Shown: one piece after another, positions 44,993-53,219 of the stretch | How positions within the stretch are numbered: the stretch's first letter is position 1 | Layout of the letters: each line of letters opens with the position of its first letter | Assembly (NCBI RefSeq): GCF_012849555.1 | Contig: NZ_CP051685.1 | Span: 4,774,001-4,838,000 of the forward strand | Reading direction: 5' to 3' | DNA length: 64,000 nucleotides | DNA from: Massilia forsythiae | GTDB taxonomy: Bacteria > Pseudomonadota > Gammaproteobacteria > Burkholderiales > Burkholderiaceae_D | Notes under the pieces: generated by a model | The model's database searches: none | The model's input: the letters and a program-made list of their open reading frames with translations, nothing else | What the model was told of the DNA's origin: nothing | Made by a program: the position numbers and the translations under genes

Positions 44993-47011
44993 ATGGCAAA
45001 CGACTTGCGGGATCAGCGGCGCGCCCACGCCGACCACGACAACCCGTCTTCGCAGGCGCCCGGCGAACGTCCATCCCGGCCCGACGAGACGCTTCCTCCG
45101 GTGTCGAAGCGGCGCCAGGCCCTGGGCGGCGCCCTCGGTACCCTCAGCGCGCTCGCCCTGGCGGCGTGCGGCGGGAGTTCGGGCGGAAGCACCTCCTCGT
45201 CCAGCAATGCGGCCCTGGCCGGCCTGAGCGTCTCGTCGGGCGCGCTGTCGCCGACCTTCGTCGCGACCACCGCGGCCTACACGGTGGCGGTGGCCAACGG
45301 CGTGGCGTCGATCGCGTTCGTGCCCACCGTTGCCGACAGCGCCGCCAGCGTCAAGATCAACGGCAGCGCCGTCGCCAGCGGCGCCACCTCCGCCGCGGTA
45401 ACGCTGGCGGTGGGGGCGAATACCGTGTCGATCGTCGTCACGGCCGGCAACGGCACCAGCACGCAGACCTATACCGTGGTCGTCACGCGCGCCGCAGCGA
45501 CCGCCTCCAGCGTCGCCACCCTGTCGGCCCTGAGCGTCTCGGCCGGCACCCTGTCGCCGGCGTTTGCCAGCGGCACCAGCGCCTACGCCGTGGCGGTGGC
45601 CAGCACGGTCAGTACCATCACGCTCACGCCGACGGCCGCGAACACGTCGGCGACGGTGCTGGTGAACGGCCAGGCCGTGGCCAGCGGCGCCGCCTCCGCG
45701 GCCATCTCCCTGAGCGCCGGCGTGACCACGATCAGCATCCTCGTCACCGCGCAGGACGGCGTGACGACGCTCACCTACACCGTCTCCGTGACCCGCGCCA
45801 CCTCGACCGTCAGCAGCGACGCCACGCTGCGCGCCCTGTCGCTGTCGTCCGGTGTGCTGTCGCCCGCGTTCAGCGCCTCCATGCTGGCCTACACGGCGAC
45901 GGTCGCCAACAACGTCGCTTCCTTGACCGTCGTGGCCTCGCCCAGCAACGGCAACGCCACGGTGACCGTCAACGGCAGCGCGACCAACGGCGAGGGCAGC
46001 TCGTCCGCCATCGCGCTGGCGGTGGGCAGCAACGCCATCACCGTGGTCGTGCGCGCGCAGGACGGCAGCACCGTGTCCACCACGACCGTCAGCGTCACCC
46101 GCGAGGCCGCAACCACCTCGACGCTCGCCACGCTGAGCGCGCTGACCCTGTCCAGCGGCAGCCTGTCGCCGACCTTCAGCGCCGCCACCACCGCGTACAC
46201 GGCGGCGGTGGCCAACAGCGTGGCGTCGATCACGGTGACGCCGACGACGTCGAGCAGCGCCGCCAGTGTCACCGTCAACGGGACGACGGTGGCCAGCGGC
46301 AGCGCCGCCAGCATCGCGCTGGCGGTCGGCAGCAATACGCTCACCATCGTCGTGACCGCCCAGGACGGCGCCACGCGCACCACCTACACCGCGACCGTCA
46401 CCCGCGCCGCGGTCGGCAGCTGCACGCTGACCGCCAGCGAGACCGACGGGCCGTATCCGCTGTACGCCGTCCTGACCAACTCGACCATCCGCCGCAGCGA
46501 CATCACCGAGGGCAAGACCGGCGTGCCGCTGACGCTGACCATCACGCTGCAAGACCTCAGCAACGGCTGCACCCCGGTGGCCGGCGCGGCGATCTATATC
46601 TGGCACTGTGACAAGGACGGCTTGTATTCGGGCTACAGCAGCAACCAGAACGCCGGGCAGGCCGGCCTGACCTACCTGCGCGGCGTGCAGACCACCGATG
46701 CCAACGGCCAGGTGACGTTCACCACCATCTTCCCCGGCTGGTACGTCGGCAGGATTACCCACATCCATGCCCAGGTGTACGTGACGAACAGCTTGGGCGG
46801 CACGGCCACGGCCACCACGCAGTTCGCGTTCCCGCAGGCGGTAACCGCGGCCGTGTATGCGAGTTCGCTGTACACGAAAGGGCAGAACACCTCGGTGACC
46901 TCGTTTTCGGCTGATAACGTCTTCAGCGACGGCACCAGCACCGAGATGCTCGACACCAGCGGCAGCGTGGCGGCCGGCTACCAGGCCGCTATCACGGTGA
47001 CGATCGCCTGA
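44993..47011 (+). CDS. Lipoprotein with four cadherin-like repeats and an intradiol-dioxygenase domain
   Basis: The 672-residue protein has an N-terminal region with a Tat-like or standard signal and lipobox (LAACGG near residue 60). Four repeats of about 90 residues follow, each starting LSALSVSxGTLSPxFxxxTxAY and ending TYTVxVTRA. These are cadherin-like beta-sandwich modules (PF12733 type). The C-terminal ~200 residues resemble intradiol ring-cleavage dioxygenases: TASETDGPYPLY, AAIYIWHCDKDGLYSGYSSN and FPGWYVGRITHIHAQVYV, with Tyr and HIH placed like the Fe(III) ligands. Extracellular or surface oxidation of catechols, perhaps lignin-linked aromatics, is possible. The combination of adhesive-like repeats and dioxygenase is unusual. 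Confidence 0.82.
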   Translation: MANDLRDQRRAHADHDNPSSQAPGERPSRPDETLPPVSKRRQALGGALGTLSALALAACGGSSGGSTSSSSNAALAGLSVSSGALSPTFVATTAAYTVAVANGVASIAFVPTVADSAASVKINGSAVASGATSAAVTLAVGANTVSIVVTAGNGTSTQTYTVVVTRAAATASSVATLSALSVSAGTLSPAFASGTSAYAVAVASTVSTITLTPTAANTSATVLVNGQAVASGAASAAISLSAGVTTISILVTAQDGVTTLTYTVSVTRATSTVSSDATLRALSLSSGVLSPAFSASMLAYTATVANNVASLTVVASPSNGNATVTVNGSATNGEGSSSAIALAVGSNAITVVVRAQDGSTVSTTTVSVTREAATTSTLATLSALTLSSGSLSPTFSAATTAYTAAVANSVASITVTPTTSSSAASVTVNGTTVASGSAASIALAVGSNTLTIVVTAQDGATRTTYTATVTRAAVGSCTLTASETDGPYPLYAVLTNSTIRRSDITEGKTGVPLTLTITLQDLSNGCTPVAGAAIYIWHCDKDGLYSGYSSNQNAGQAGLTYLRGVQTTDANGQVTFTTIFPGWYVGRITHIHAQVYVTNSLGGTATATTQFAFPQAVTAAVYASSLYTKGQNTSVTSFSADNVFSDGTSTEMLDTSGSVAAGYQAAITVTIA

Positions 47012-47093
47012 CCGGCCCCGCTGTTCCATCGCCGCAGCGACGCTTTCACCGAAGCATCCGCTGCGGCAAGACGGTCGGGCCGGTATGCAAAGG

Positions 47094-47108
47094 TGTTAGC
47101 GCACAACA
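47094..47108 (+). promoter_or_regulatory. LacI-type operator before the GH74 gene
   Basis: TGTTAGCGCACAACA resembles TGTTAGCGCAAACC (55554) and TGATTGCGCAAACA (10838). It lies 124 bases before the gene start. It suggests co-regulation of xyloglucan and xylan degradation. Confidence 0.5.
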
Positions 47109-47231
47109 TATTTGTTAACGAATTGCCTCCTGTCTCACATTTCGGTTGATTTCTTGTGCAGATTTCATAACACTGCATAAAGAACGCGCGCTTCGGCCAC
47201 ACGAAGCCCATCGAAAAAACGGAGGAGACAA

Positions 47232-49712
47232 ATGAAAACCAAACGCCTGGCCGCGCTCGTCGCGGCCGGCCTGTTCGCGTGCGCGCACGCGTCGGCCGAG
47301 CACTACCACTGGGACAGCGTCGCCGTCGGCGGCGGCGGCTACGTCACCGGCATCATCCCCAGCAAGAGCGAGCGCGGCGTAGTGTATGCGCGCACCGATG
47401 TCGGCGGCGCCTACCGCTACGACGCCGCCAGCGGACGCTGGGTGGCGCTGCTGGACTGGGTGTCCGACGGCGAGACCGGCCTGCAGGGCGTCGAGTCGCT
47501 GGCGATCGATCCCAACGATGCCGCCAACGTCTACCTGCTGGCCGGCACCAGCTACTTCAACAACGGCAAGACCGTCATCCTGCATTCGACCGACTACGGC
47601 CGCAGCTTCAAGACCATCGACGTCACCGGCAAATTCAAGGCGCACGGCAACGGCATGGGGCGCCAGTCCGGCGAAAAGCTGCAGGTCGATCCGGGCGACG
47701 GCGCGGTGGTGTACGCCGGCACCCGGCGCGACGGCCTGTTCCGCAGCCTGGATGCCGGCGTTACCTGGAACCGCCTGGATTCGCTGCCGGTGACGGCCAC
47801 CGCCAACGACAACGGCATCGGCTTCGTGCTGCTCGACCCCACCAGCGTCGACAACGGCCGCGCGCAGCGCATCTTCGTGGGCGTCTCGCGCTTCGGTTCG
47901 GCCGGCCCCAACCTGTATTTCAGCTACGACGGCGGCGACAGCTTCGAGCCGGTGGCGGGCGGCCCGGCCGGCCTGATGCCGCAGCGCGCCGTGCTGTCGC
48001 CGGACGGCGCGCTGGTGGTCACCTACGCCAACGGCGCCGGTCCCTACGGCACCACGGCCGAGCCGTTCGACCGCGGCCAGATCTGGGAATACGATGCCGC
48101 CGGCGGCAACTGGACCAACGTCACGCCGGCCGGCCTGGGCAACCCGTTCAGCGGCATCAGCATGGACCCGCGCGACCCGAAGCACCTGGTCGCCTCGACC
48201 ATCAACACCTGGAAGCTGCAGCACGACAATGCCTACGGCGACCGTATCTACAGCTCGCGCGACGGCGGCCGCAACTGGAGCGACGTGGTGCAGCGCGGCT
48301 TCAGGCTGGACAGCAAGGGCGTGGACTGGATCAAGACCGAGGCGGTCCACTGGGCCGGCAGCGTCGAATTCGATCCCTTCGACACGCGCCAGGCCTGGGT
48401 CACTTCCGGCAACGGCGTGTTCAAGACGCCCGACATCGATGCCGCCGCGCCGACCTGGAACTTCGACGTGGCCGGGCTCGAGGAAACCGTGCCGACCGCC
48501 GCCGAGAGCGTGGCCGGCGCACCCTTCGTGTCCGTCATGCTCGACTACGACGGCTTCGTCCAGCGTAGCCCGGACGCCTACGGCAGCATCCACCAGCCGC
48601 GCATGGGCAGCACGTCCGGCCTGGCGGTCGCCGCGCGCAACCCGAACGTCATGGCGCGCGCCGGCAGCGCCCTGTATACCACCACCAACGGCGGCGCCGG
48701 CTGGACCCGGTCGGCCACGATCAACGGCAGCCAGGGACAATTGGCGCTATCGGCCGACGGCTACGCACTGCTGCACAGCCCGTCGAATTCCGCCACCAGC
48801 TACCGCTCGACCGATTTCGGCACCAACTGGCGCGCCATCGCCGGCCTGGCGGTGCGCAACGCGCGCCCGGTCGCCGACCGCGTGAATCCGACCAAATTCT
48901 ATGCCTTCGACGGCGGCAGCTTCTACGCCAGCGCGGACGGCGGCGCCTCGTTCGCCGTGAAAAGCACGCTGGCGGGCGGCGGCGCCAGCCTGGTGCGCGC
49001 AACGCCGGAACGCGAAGGCGACGTCTGGGTATGCCTGAACGACGGCGTGGCGCACACCGTCGACGGCGGCGCCACGTTCGCCAGGCTGGCGGCGGTCTCG
49101 GCCTGCGGCGCCATCGGCCTGGGCAAGGCTGCGCCGGGCAGCGACTATCCGGCCCTGTACATGTGGGGCACGGTGGGCACGGTGCACGGCCTGCTGCGCT
49201 CGATCGACAAGGGCGCGAGCTGGGTGCGCGTCAACGACGACGCCCACGAATACGGCGGTACCGGCAACGGCCAGTTCGTGGTCGGCGACATGAACACCTA
49301 CGGCATGGTCTACATGAGCACCGTGGGCCGCGGCATCGTCTACGGCATGGTCGCGGACAACGGCGAGGTGACGGTGACGCCGGCGGTGGCGACGCCGGGC
49401 ACGCCGTCCGCGCCGGTCAACAAGTGCGAGTACCTGGTGACCGCATCGTGGAGCGGCGGCTACAACGCGGCGGTGCGCATCACCAACAACCGCGCCAACC
49501 CGGTCAACGGCTGGACCGTCGGCTGGACCTACAGCGACGGCTCGGTCGTGCAGGGTTCCTGGAACGCCGCCGTGACGGGCACGCCGCCGACCTATAGCGC
49601 GAGCGCCAACCAGAGCTGGAACACGGTGATCGCGCCGGGCGGTACGGCCGAATTCGGCCTGACGGTGAGCGGCTCGGCGCTGCCGACGGTGACCGGCGAC
49701 GTCTGCAACTGA
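47232..49712 (+). CDS. GH74 xyloglucanase with C-terminal CBM2
   Basis: The 826-residue secreted enzyme starts after GGAGGAGACAA and has a signal peptide (MKTKRLAALVAAGLFACAHA). Repeated beta-propeller blades with Asp-box-like motifs (HSTDYGRSFK, RSLDAGVTWN, SSRDGGRNWS, RSIDKGASWV) form the GH74 double propeller, with typical ARTDVGGAYRYD near residue 55. After a short linker, about 100 residues (CEYLVTASWSGGYNAAVRIT, NGWTVGWTYSDG) form a family 2 cellulose/xylan-binding module. GH74 enzymes cut the glucan backbone of xyloglucan. It sits apart from but near the xylan module and has a related operator upstream. Confidence 0.93.
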   Translation: MKTKRLAALVAAGLFACAHASAEHYHWDSVAVGGGGYVTGIIPSKSERGVVYARTDVGGAYRYDAASGRWVALLDWVSDGETGLQGVESLAIDPNDAANVYLLAGTSYFNNGKTVILHSTDYGRSFKTIDVTGKFKAHGNGMGRQSGEKLQVDPGDGAVVYAGTRRDGLFRSLDAGVTWNRLDSLPVTATANDNGIGFVLLDPTSVDNGRAQRIFVGVSRFGSAGPNLYFSYDGGDSFEPVAGGPAGLMPQRAVLSPDGALVVTYANGAGPYGTTAEPFDRGQIWEYDAAGGNWTNVTPAGLGNPFSGISMDPRDPKHLVASTINTWKLQHDNAYGDRIYSSRDGGRNWSDVVQRGFRLDSKGVDWIKTEAVHWAGSVEFDPFDTRQAWVTSGNGVFKTPDIDAAAPTWNFDVAGLEETVPTAAESVAGAPFVSVMLDYDGFVQRSPDAYGSIHQPRMGSTSGLAVAARNPNVMARAGSALYTTTNGGAGWTRSATINGSQGQLALSADGYALLHSPSNSATSYRSTDFGTNWRAIAGLAVRNARPVADRVNPTKFYAFDGGSFYASADGGASFAVKSTLAGGGASLVRATPEREGDVWVCLNDGVAHTVDGGATFARLAAVSACGAIGLGKAAPGSDYPALYMWGTVGTVHGLLRSIDKGASWVRVNDDAHEYGGTGNGQFVVGDMNTYGMVYMSTVGRGIVYGMVADNGEVTVTPAVATPGTPSAPVNKCEYLVTASWSGGYNAAVRITNNRANPVNGWTVGWTYSDGSVVQGSWNAAVTGTPPTYSASANQSWNTVIAPGGTAEFGLTVSGSALPTVTGDVCN

Positions 49713-49807
49713 AGGAAACGGCGCCTCGCACAACCGCCGCACGCCGGCCATGCGGCGCGCAGCGGCTTGCCGAGGCGCCCCGGAACGACAACGATAACGA
49801 TAACCAT

Positions 49808-50416
49808 ATGAGGACTAGCATGACACTCCGACTCCTGCCGCTGCTGGCCGCCCTGGCCGCGTCAAACCTGGCCGCTGCCCACGCCGGCGCCGCCGTGCTG
49901 AACTTCGACGACCTCGACGCCAAGGGCAAGCTGTCCACGATCGGCGCCTACAACCCCTACGGCGGCTTCACCTTCGACCGCAACTGGTACCTGGGCGACA
50001 CCACGGTGGGCGGCTACGCCAACGCCGCCCACTCCGGCGGCAACTTCGTCAACAACGGCTTCGGCGTGAACCGCCTCAGCGTGACCAGCGCGAACGCCTT
50101 CGACTTCGCCGGCGCCTGGTTCGCGGCGCCGGCCATCAACGGCACGCAGGCCACCTCGGTCAACATCATGGGCTACGATGCGCTCGGCGCGCTGGTCGGC
50201 AGCACCGGCGACGTGGCCATCACCAACAGCTTCGCCTTCGTCGCCGCCAATTTTATCGGCGTGACGCGCCTGGTGATCTCGCGCGACAAGGGCTTTTTCG
50301 TGATGGACGATTTCACGGTGGCGGACGCGGCGCAGGTGCCGGAACCGGCGGGGCTGTTCGCGCTGGGGCTGGGGTTGGTGGGGTGGATGGCGCGCAGGCC
50401 GCGGCGGAGGGCTTGA
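49808..50416 (+). CDS. PEP-CTERM exported protein
   Basis: The 202-residue protein has a signal peptide and ends with VPEPAGLFALGLGLVGWMAR followed by Arg-rich sequence, the PEP-CTERM sorting signal recognised by exosortase in many exopolysaccharide-forming betaproteobacteria. The central part (VLNFDDLDAKGKLSTIGAYN and so on) is a beta-rich domain of unknown role. Its start could be 49808 or 49820. No exosortase gene is in the window. Confidence 0.85.
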   Translation: MRTSMTLRLLPLLAALAASNLAAAHAGAAVLNFDDLDAKGKLSTIGAYNPYGGFTFDRNWYLGDTTVGGYANAAHSGGNFVNNGFGVNRLSVTSANAFDFAGAWFAAPAINGTQATSVNIMGYDALGALVGSTGDVAITNSFAFVAANFIGVTRLVISRDKGFFVMDDFTVADAAQVPEPAGLFALGLGLVGWMARRPRRRA

Positions 50417-50430
50417 GGCGCTGAGCCTGC

Positions 50431-50457
50431 GTCGTCCCCGCGGATGCGGGGACCCAT
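50431..50457. repeat. REP-like palindrome, left unit
   Basis: GTCGTCCCCGCGGATGCGGG plus GACCCAT forms a hairpin with stems CCCCGC and GCGGGG. A partner in inverted orientation starts at 50527 and is cut by the IS at 50541. Such units are common intergenic repeats in this group. Confidence 0.75.
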
Positions 50458-50594
50458 GCTGAAGTGCCGAAATCGCTCCGATCAACAGTACGGAAACGCT
50501 TCGGATATCGGCTTTGGATGCTCGGTATGGGTCCCCGCCTTGAACTGCCCTAAGGAAGTTGGACAGGAAAACCGTTCAACTTTCGAAGGATCAG

Positions 50595-51110
50595 ATGTTC
50601 AAGTATCTAGACGAATTCAAGCACAAGGTAGTGCTGGAGTACTTCAGCGGTACCATGGGTTTCCGCCGTTTGTCGGCGCATCACGAGGTAAATATTGGAT
50701 CGGTCAAACGATGGGTAGCGGCTTATCGTTTGCATGGGATGGAAGGAATCAGCCGCAAGGTAACGCGCTATGATGCCCAGTTTAAGCTGTCGGCACTACA
50801 GTACATGTGGGACAATGGATTGTCGATGAAACAGACGGCAGCCATCTTCAATGTTCGCAACCCGACCAGTATTGGGATATGGGAGAGCCGCTATAGCAGC
50901 GGTGGCTTGGAGGCATTGGCCAAGCCGCACAATCACGCTCGCCAAATGAAAGCACCTACGAAAAAACCTGCCGCCAAACCTGATGCCGAACGTACGCTTG
51001 ATGAGGTGCTCAAGGAAAACGAGTACTTGCGTATGGAGGTAGAGGTTCTAAAAAAGCTGCAAGCCTTAGCTCAAGCACAAAAGCAGCCCGCGCCCAAAAA
51101 GCGCAGGTAG
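50595..51110 (+). CDS. IS150-type OrfA (DNA-binding subunit)
   Basis: The 171-residue protein has two helix-turn-helix regions (FRRLSAHHEVNIGSVKRWVA; GLSMKQTAAIFNVRNPTSIG) and a C-terminal coiled coil (LDEVLKENEYLRMEVEVLKK). OrfA proteins bind the IS ends and regulate transposition. The ATG at 50595 after AAGGATCAG was preferred to a TTG inside the terminal repeat. At 51050-51056 an AAAAAAG sequence would allow a -1 shift into orfB to make the OrfAB transposase. Confidence 0.93.
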   Translation: MFKYLDEFKHKVVLEYFSGTMGFRRLSAHHEVNIGSVKRWVAAYRLHGMEGISRKVTRYDAQFKLSALQYMWDNGLSMKQTAAIFNVRNPTSIGIWESRYSSGGLEALAKPHNHARQMKAPTKKPAAKPDAERTLDEVLKENEYLRMEVEVLKKLQALAQAQKQPAPKKRR

Positions 51111-51949
51111 TGCATGAATTAAGGCAAAAATACCCAATTGTTACCCTGCTCAAGATCGTCAATCTTCCCAAGAGCAATTTTTACTATTGGGACAAGGCCA
51201 GGCAAAGGCCAGATAGACACGAAGGCATCAAACAGCTTATCAAGATGACGTTTGATGCGCACAAAGGGCGTTACGGCTACCGCCGCGTAGCAAGCGCCTT
51301 GGTACAGGCAGGTAAAAAAATTCATGCCAATACCGTCCAACGGCTGATGCAGGCAGAAGGATTGAAGTCGTCACAACGAGTTAAACGATATAAATCGTAT
51401 AAAGGTCAAGTAGGCATAGTCGCGCCAAATGTGCTCAAGCGGGAGTTTACTGCAGGCGAACCTAACCAGAAATGGGTCACTGACGTCACCGAGTTCAAAG
51501 TAGGGCAAGACAAGCTGTACTTCTCACCAATCAAGGATTTGTTTAACGGGGAAATCGTTGCGTATTCATTCGATACACGGCCAGTGTTCACCCTGGTAAC
51601 TTCAATGCTCACGAAGGCACAGCAAAAGCTGGGCATCAATGAAAAACCAATGCTTCATTCGGACCAGGGCTGGCATTACCAGATGACTCAATACCGCAAG
51701 ATGCTGAGCGACGCCGGCATGGAGCAAAGCATGTCCAACAAAGGTAACTGCTACGACAACGCGTCCATGGAAAGCTTCTTCGGCATCTTGAAGTCAGAGT
51801 GTTTCCACAATCACAAATTTGCCAGCATCGATGACCTAAAGAAGACCATCGTGGATTACGTGCAGTATTACAATCAAGACCGGATCAGGATCGGCCTTGG
51901 CGGCATGAGTCCTGTTCAATATAGACTAGCACACGCCAAGACCGCATAA
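51110..51949 (+). CDS. IS150-type OrfB (DDE integrase domain)
   Basis: The 279-residue protein has the HTH_21-like N-terminus (GRYGYRRVASAL) and the rve integrase core. The DDE residues are the Asp in WVTDVTEF, the Asp in LHSDQGWHYQ, and the Glu in NASMESFFGILKSE. It is complete and ends before the right terminal repeat. It is probably translated mainly as the OrfAB fusion by frameshifting. Confidence 0.95.
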   Translation: MHELRQKYPIVTLLKIVNLPKSNFYYWDKARQRPDRHEGIKQLIKMTFDAHKGRYGYRRVASALVQAGKKIHANTVQRLMQAEGLKSSQRVKRYKSYKGQVGIVAPNVLKREFTAGEPNQKWVTDVTEFKVGQDKLYFSPIKDLFNGEIVAYSFDTRPVFTLVTSMLTKAQQKLGINEKPMLHSDQGWHYQMTQYRKMLSDAGMEQSMSNKGNCYDNASMESFFGILKSECFHNHKFASIDDLKKTIVDYVQYYNQDRIRIGLGGMSPVQYRLAHAKTA

Positions 51950-52009
51950 TCCCCCTGTCCAACTTTCTTAGGTCACTTCACCTTCGCGGGGACGACGTTA
52001 CGGGTTGGT

Positions 52010-53176
52010 TCAGGCCTGCCGCGCCGGCATGCCGCGCATCGCCGCCGCGATCGCCTCGCGCAGCGGCTTGGCGCGCAGCTGGGCGTCGTAGGGACACGGG
52101 CGCATCGGCAGCTTGTCCTTGCGCGGCGCTTCGTCCCAGGTCTGCAGCCAGCTGATGTTGTCCGACATGCCCCACAACAGGAAGTCGCGCAGGCCCGGGT
52201 ACGACAGCGTCAGGTCGAGGTAGTCGCGCGCCGCTGCGGCCACGCCGGCGTCGCGGCGGGCGATGTCGGCCGGCAGGCGGCGGTCGTTGACGTCGAACTC
52301 GGTGATCAACAGGCCGTAACCCATGCCGGTGACCTCGTCCAGGAAACGGCGCCATTCCGCCAGGTCGCGCTGCCTGCCGCTCGTGCCCTGGTTTTTGCCG
52401 CCATCGATGTCGTCCCACGAGCCGATGTGGCTCTGCAGGCCGAGCGCGTCGACCGGCGTACCGCGCTTTTTCAGTTCCGCCAGCAGCGCCAGCACGCCGG
52501 CGCGGTGCCTGGCGCTGCCGGCGTCGCCGCGCATATAGTCGTTGTAGACCAGCTGCGCATGCGGCGCGTACTCGTGCGCCAGGCGGAACGCCAGGTCGAT
52601 CTGCTCGATGGCGCCGAGCGGGCGGGTGAGGGCGTTCTGGCGCAGCTTGCCGTCGGCCGGGTCGACCGCTTCGTTGACCACGTCCCAGCTGTCCAATGCG
52701 CTGCCGAAATGCTCGCACACGGTCTTGACGTGCTTGCGCATCAGTGCTTCCACGCCGCGCTTCGGGTCTGCGCCGAAGTCTTCCCTGGCGACCCAGGCCG
52801 GCAGCCATTTCTCGGCCTGCCAGAACAGGTTGTGGCCGCGCATCGCCATGCCCTTGTCCCTGGCCCAGGCCAGCATGGCGTCGGCCGGGCCGAAGCGGTA
52901 GGCGTCGCGCGCCGGTTCCAGGCCCTGCCACTTCATCTCGTTCTCGGCCACGATGATGCCGCATTCGCGCTCGACCAGCGCGCGGTAGGCCGCGTCGCCG
53001 AACTGGTTGCGGCCGCCGCCGACCGCGGTGCCGAAGCGCAGGCCCTTGCGGCGTGCGATCTCCTTCAGCGGTTCGGCCGCGTCGGCCGCAGCGGCGTGTG
53101 ACAGGCCGGGCAGGGCGAGGGCCGGCAGCAGGGTGGCGCCGGCGAGGGCGCCGAGCATGGTGCGTCGTGTGGTCAT
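52010..53176 (-). CDS. GH10 endo-1,4-beta-xylanase
   Basis: The 388-residue exported enzyme has a Tat-type signal (MTTRRTMLGALAGATLLPAL). GH10 residues are visible: ENEMKW near 79, GHNLFWQ near 114, the acid/base Glu169 in WDVVNEA and the nucleophile Glu293 in ITEFDV, with WGMSDNISW near the C-terminus. It cuts the xylan backbone, making oligosaccharides for the GH67 and GH3 enzymes. It lies directly downstream of the GH67 gene on the same strand (43 bases), so both are likely one operon. Confidence 0.95.
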   Translation of the reverse strand: MTTRRTMLGALAGATLLPALALPGLSHAAAADAAEPLKEIARRKGLRFGTAVGGGRNQFGDAAYRALVERECGIIVAENEMKWQGLEPARDAYRFGPADAMLAWARDKGMAMRGHNLFWQAEKWLPAWVAREDFGADPKRGVEALMRKHVKTVCEHFGSALDSWDVVNEAVDPADGKLRQNALTRPLGAIEQIDLAFRLAHEYAPHAQLVYNDYMRGDAGSARHRAGVLALLAELKKRGTPVDALGLQSHIGSWDDIDGGKNQGTSGRQRDLAEWRRFLDEVTGMGYGLLITEFDVNDRRLPADIARRDAGVAAAARDYLDLTLSYPGLRDFLLWGMSDNISWLQTWDEAPRKDKLPMRPCPYDAQLRAKPLREAIAAAMRGMPARQA

Positions 53177-53219
53177 GCTTGTCTCCGATTGCGATCGTTA
53201 TGGGGATGGATCATTGCGT

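Larger units (their letters stand above)
50541..51980 (+). mobile_element. IS3-family insertion sequence, IS150 type
   Basis: The 1440-bp element has 27-bp imperfect terminal repeats (24 of 27 matching), beginning TGAACTGCCCTAAGGAAGTT at the left and, in reverse complement, TGAAGTGACCTAAGAAAGTT at the right. A 3-bp CCT duplication (50538-50540 and 51981-51983) flanks it. It carries orfA and orfB joined by a slippery A6G. GC content is clearly lower than the surrounding chromosome, so it is a recent arrival. Both orfs are intact, so it may be active. Confidence 0.93.
50527..51996. repeat. REP-like palindrome, right unit, split by an IS
   Basis: ATGGGTCCCCGCCT (50527-50540) and TCGCGGGGACGAC (51984-51996) join, after removing the IS and one CCT copy, to an unbroken REP-like hairpin, inverted relative to the unit at 50431. 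Confidence 0.75.

Noticed and set aside
44975..47029. 684-codon minus-strand frame opposite the cadherin-like lipoprotein
   Set aside because: It mirrors the repeat structure of the real gene and has no recognisable sequence of its own.
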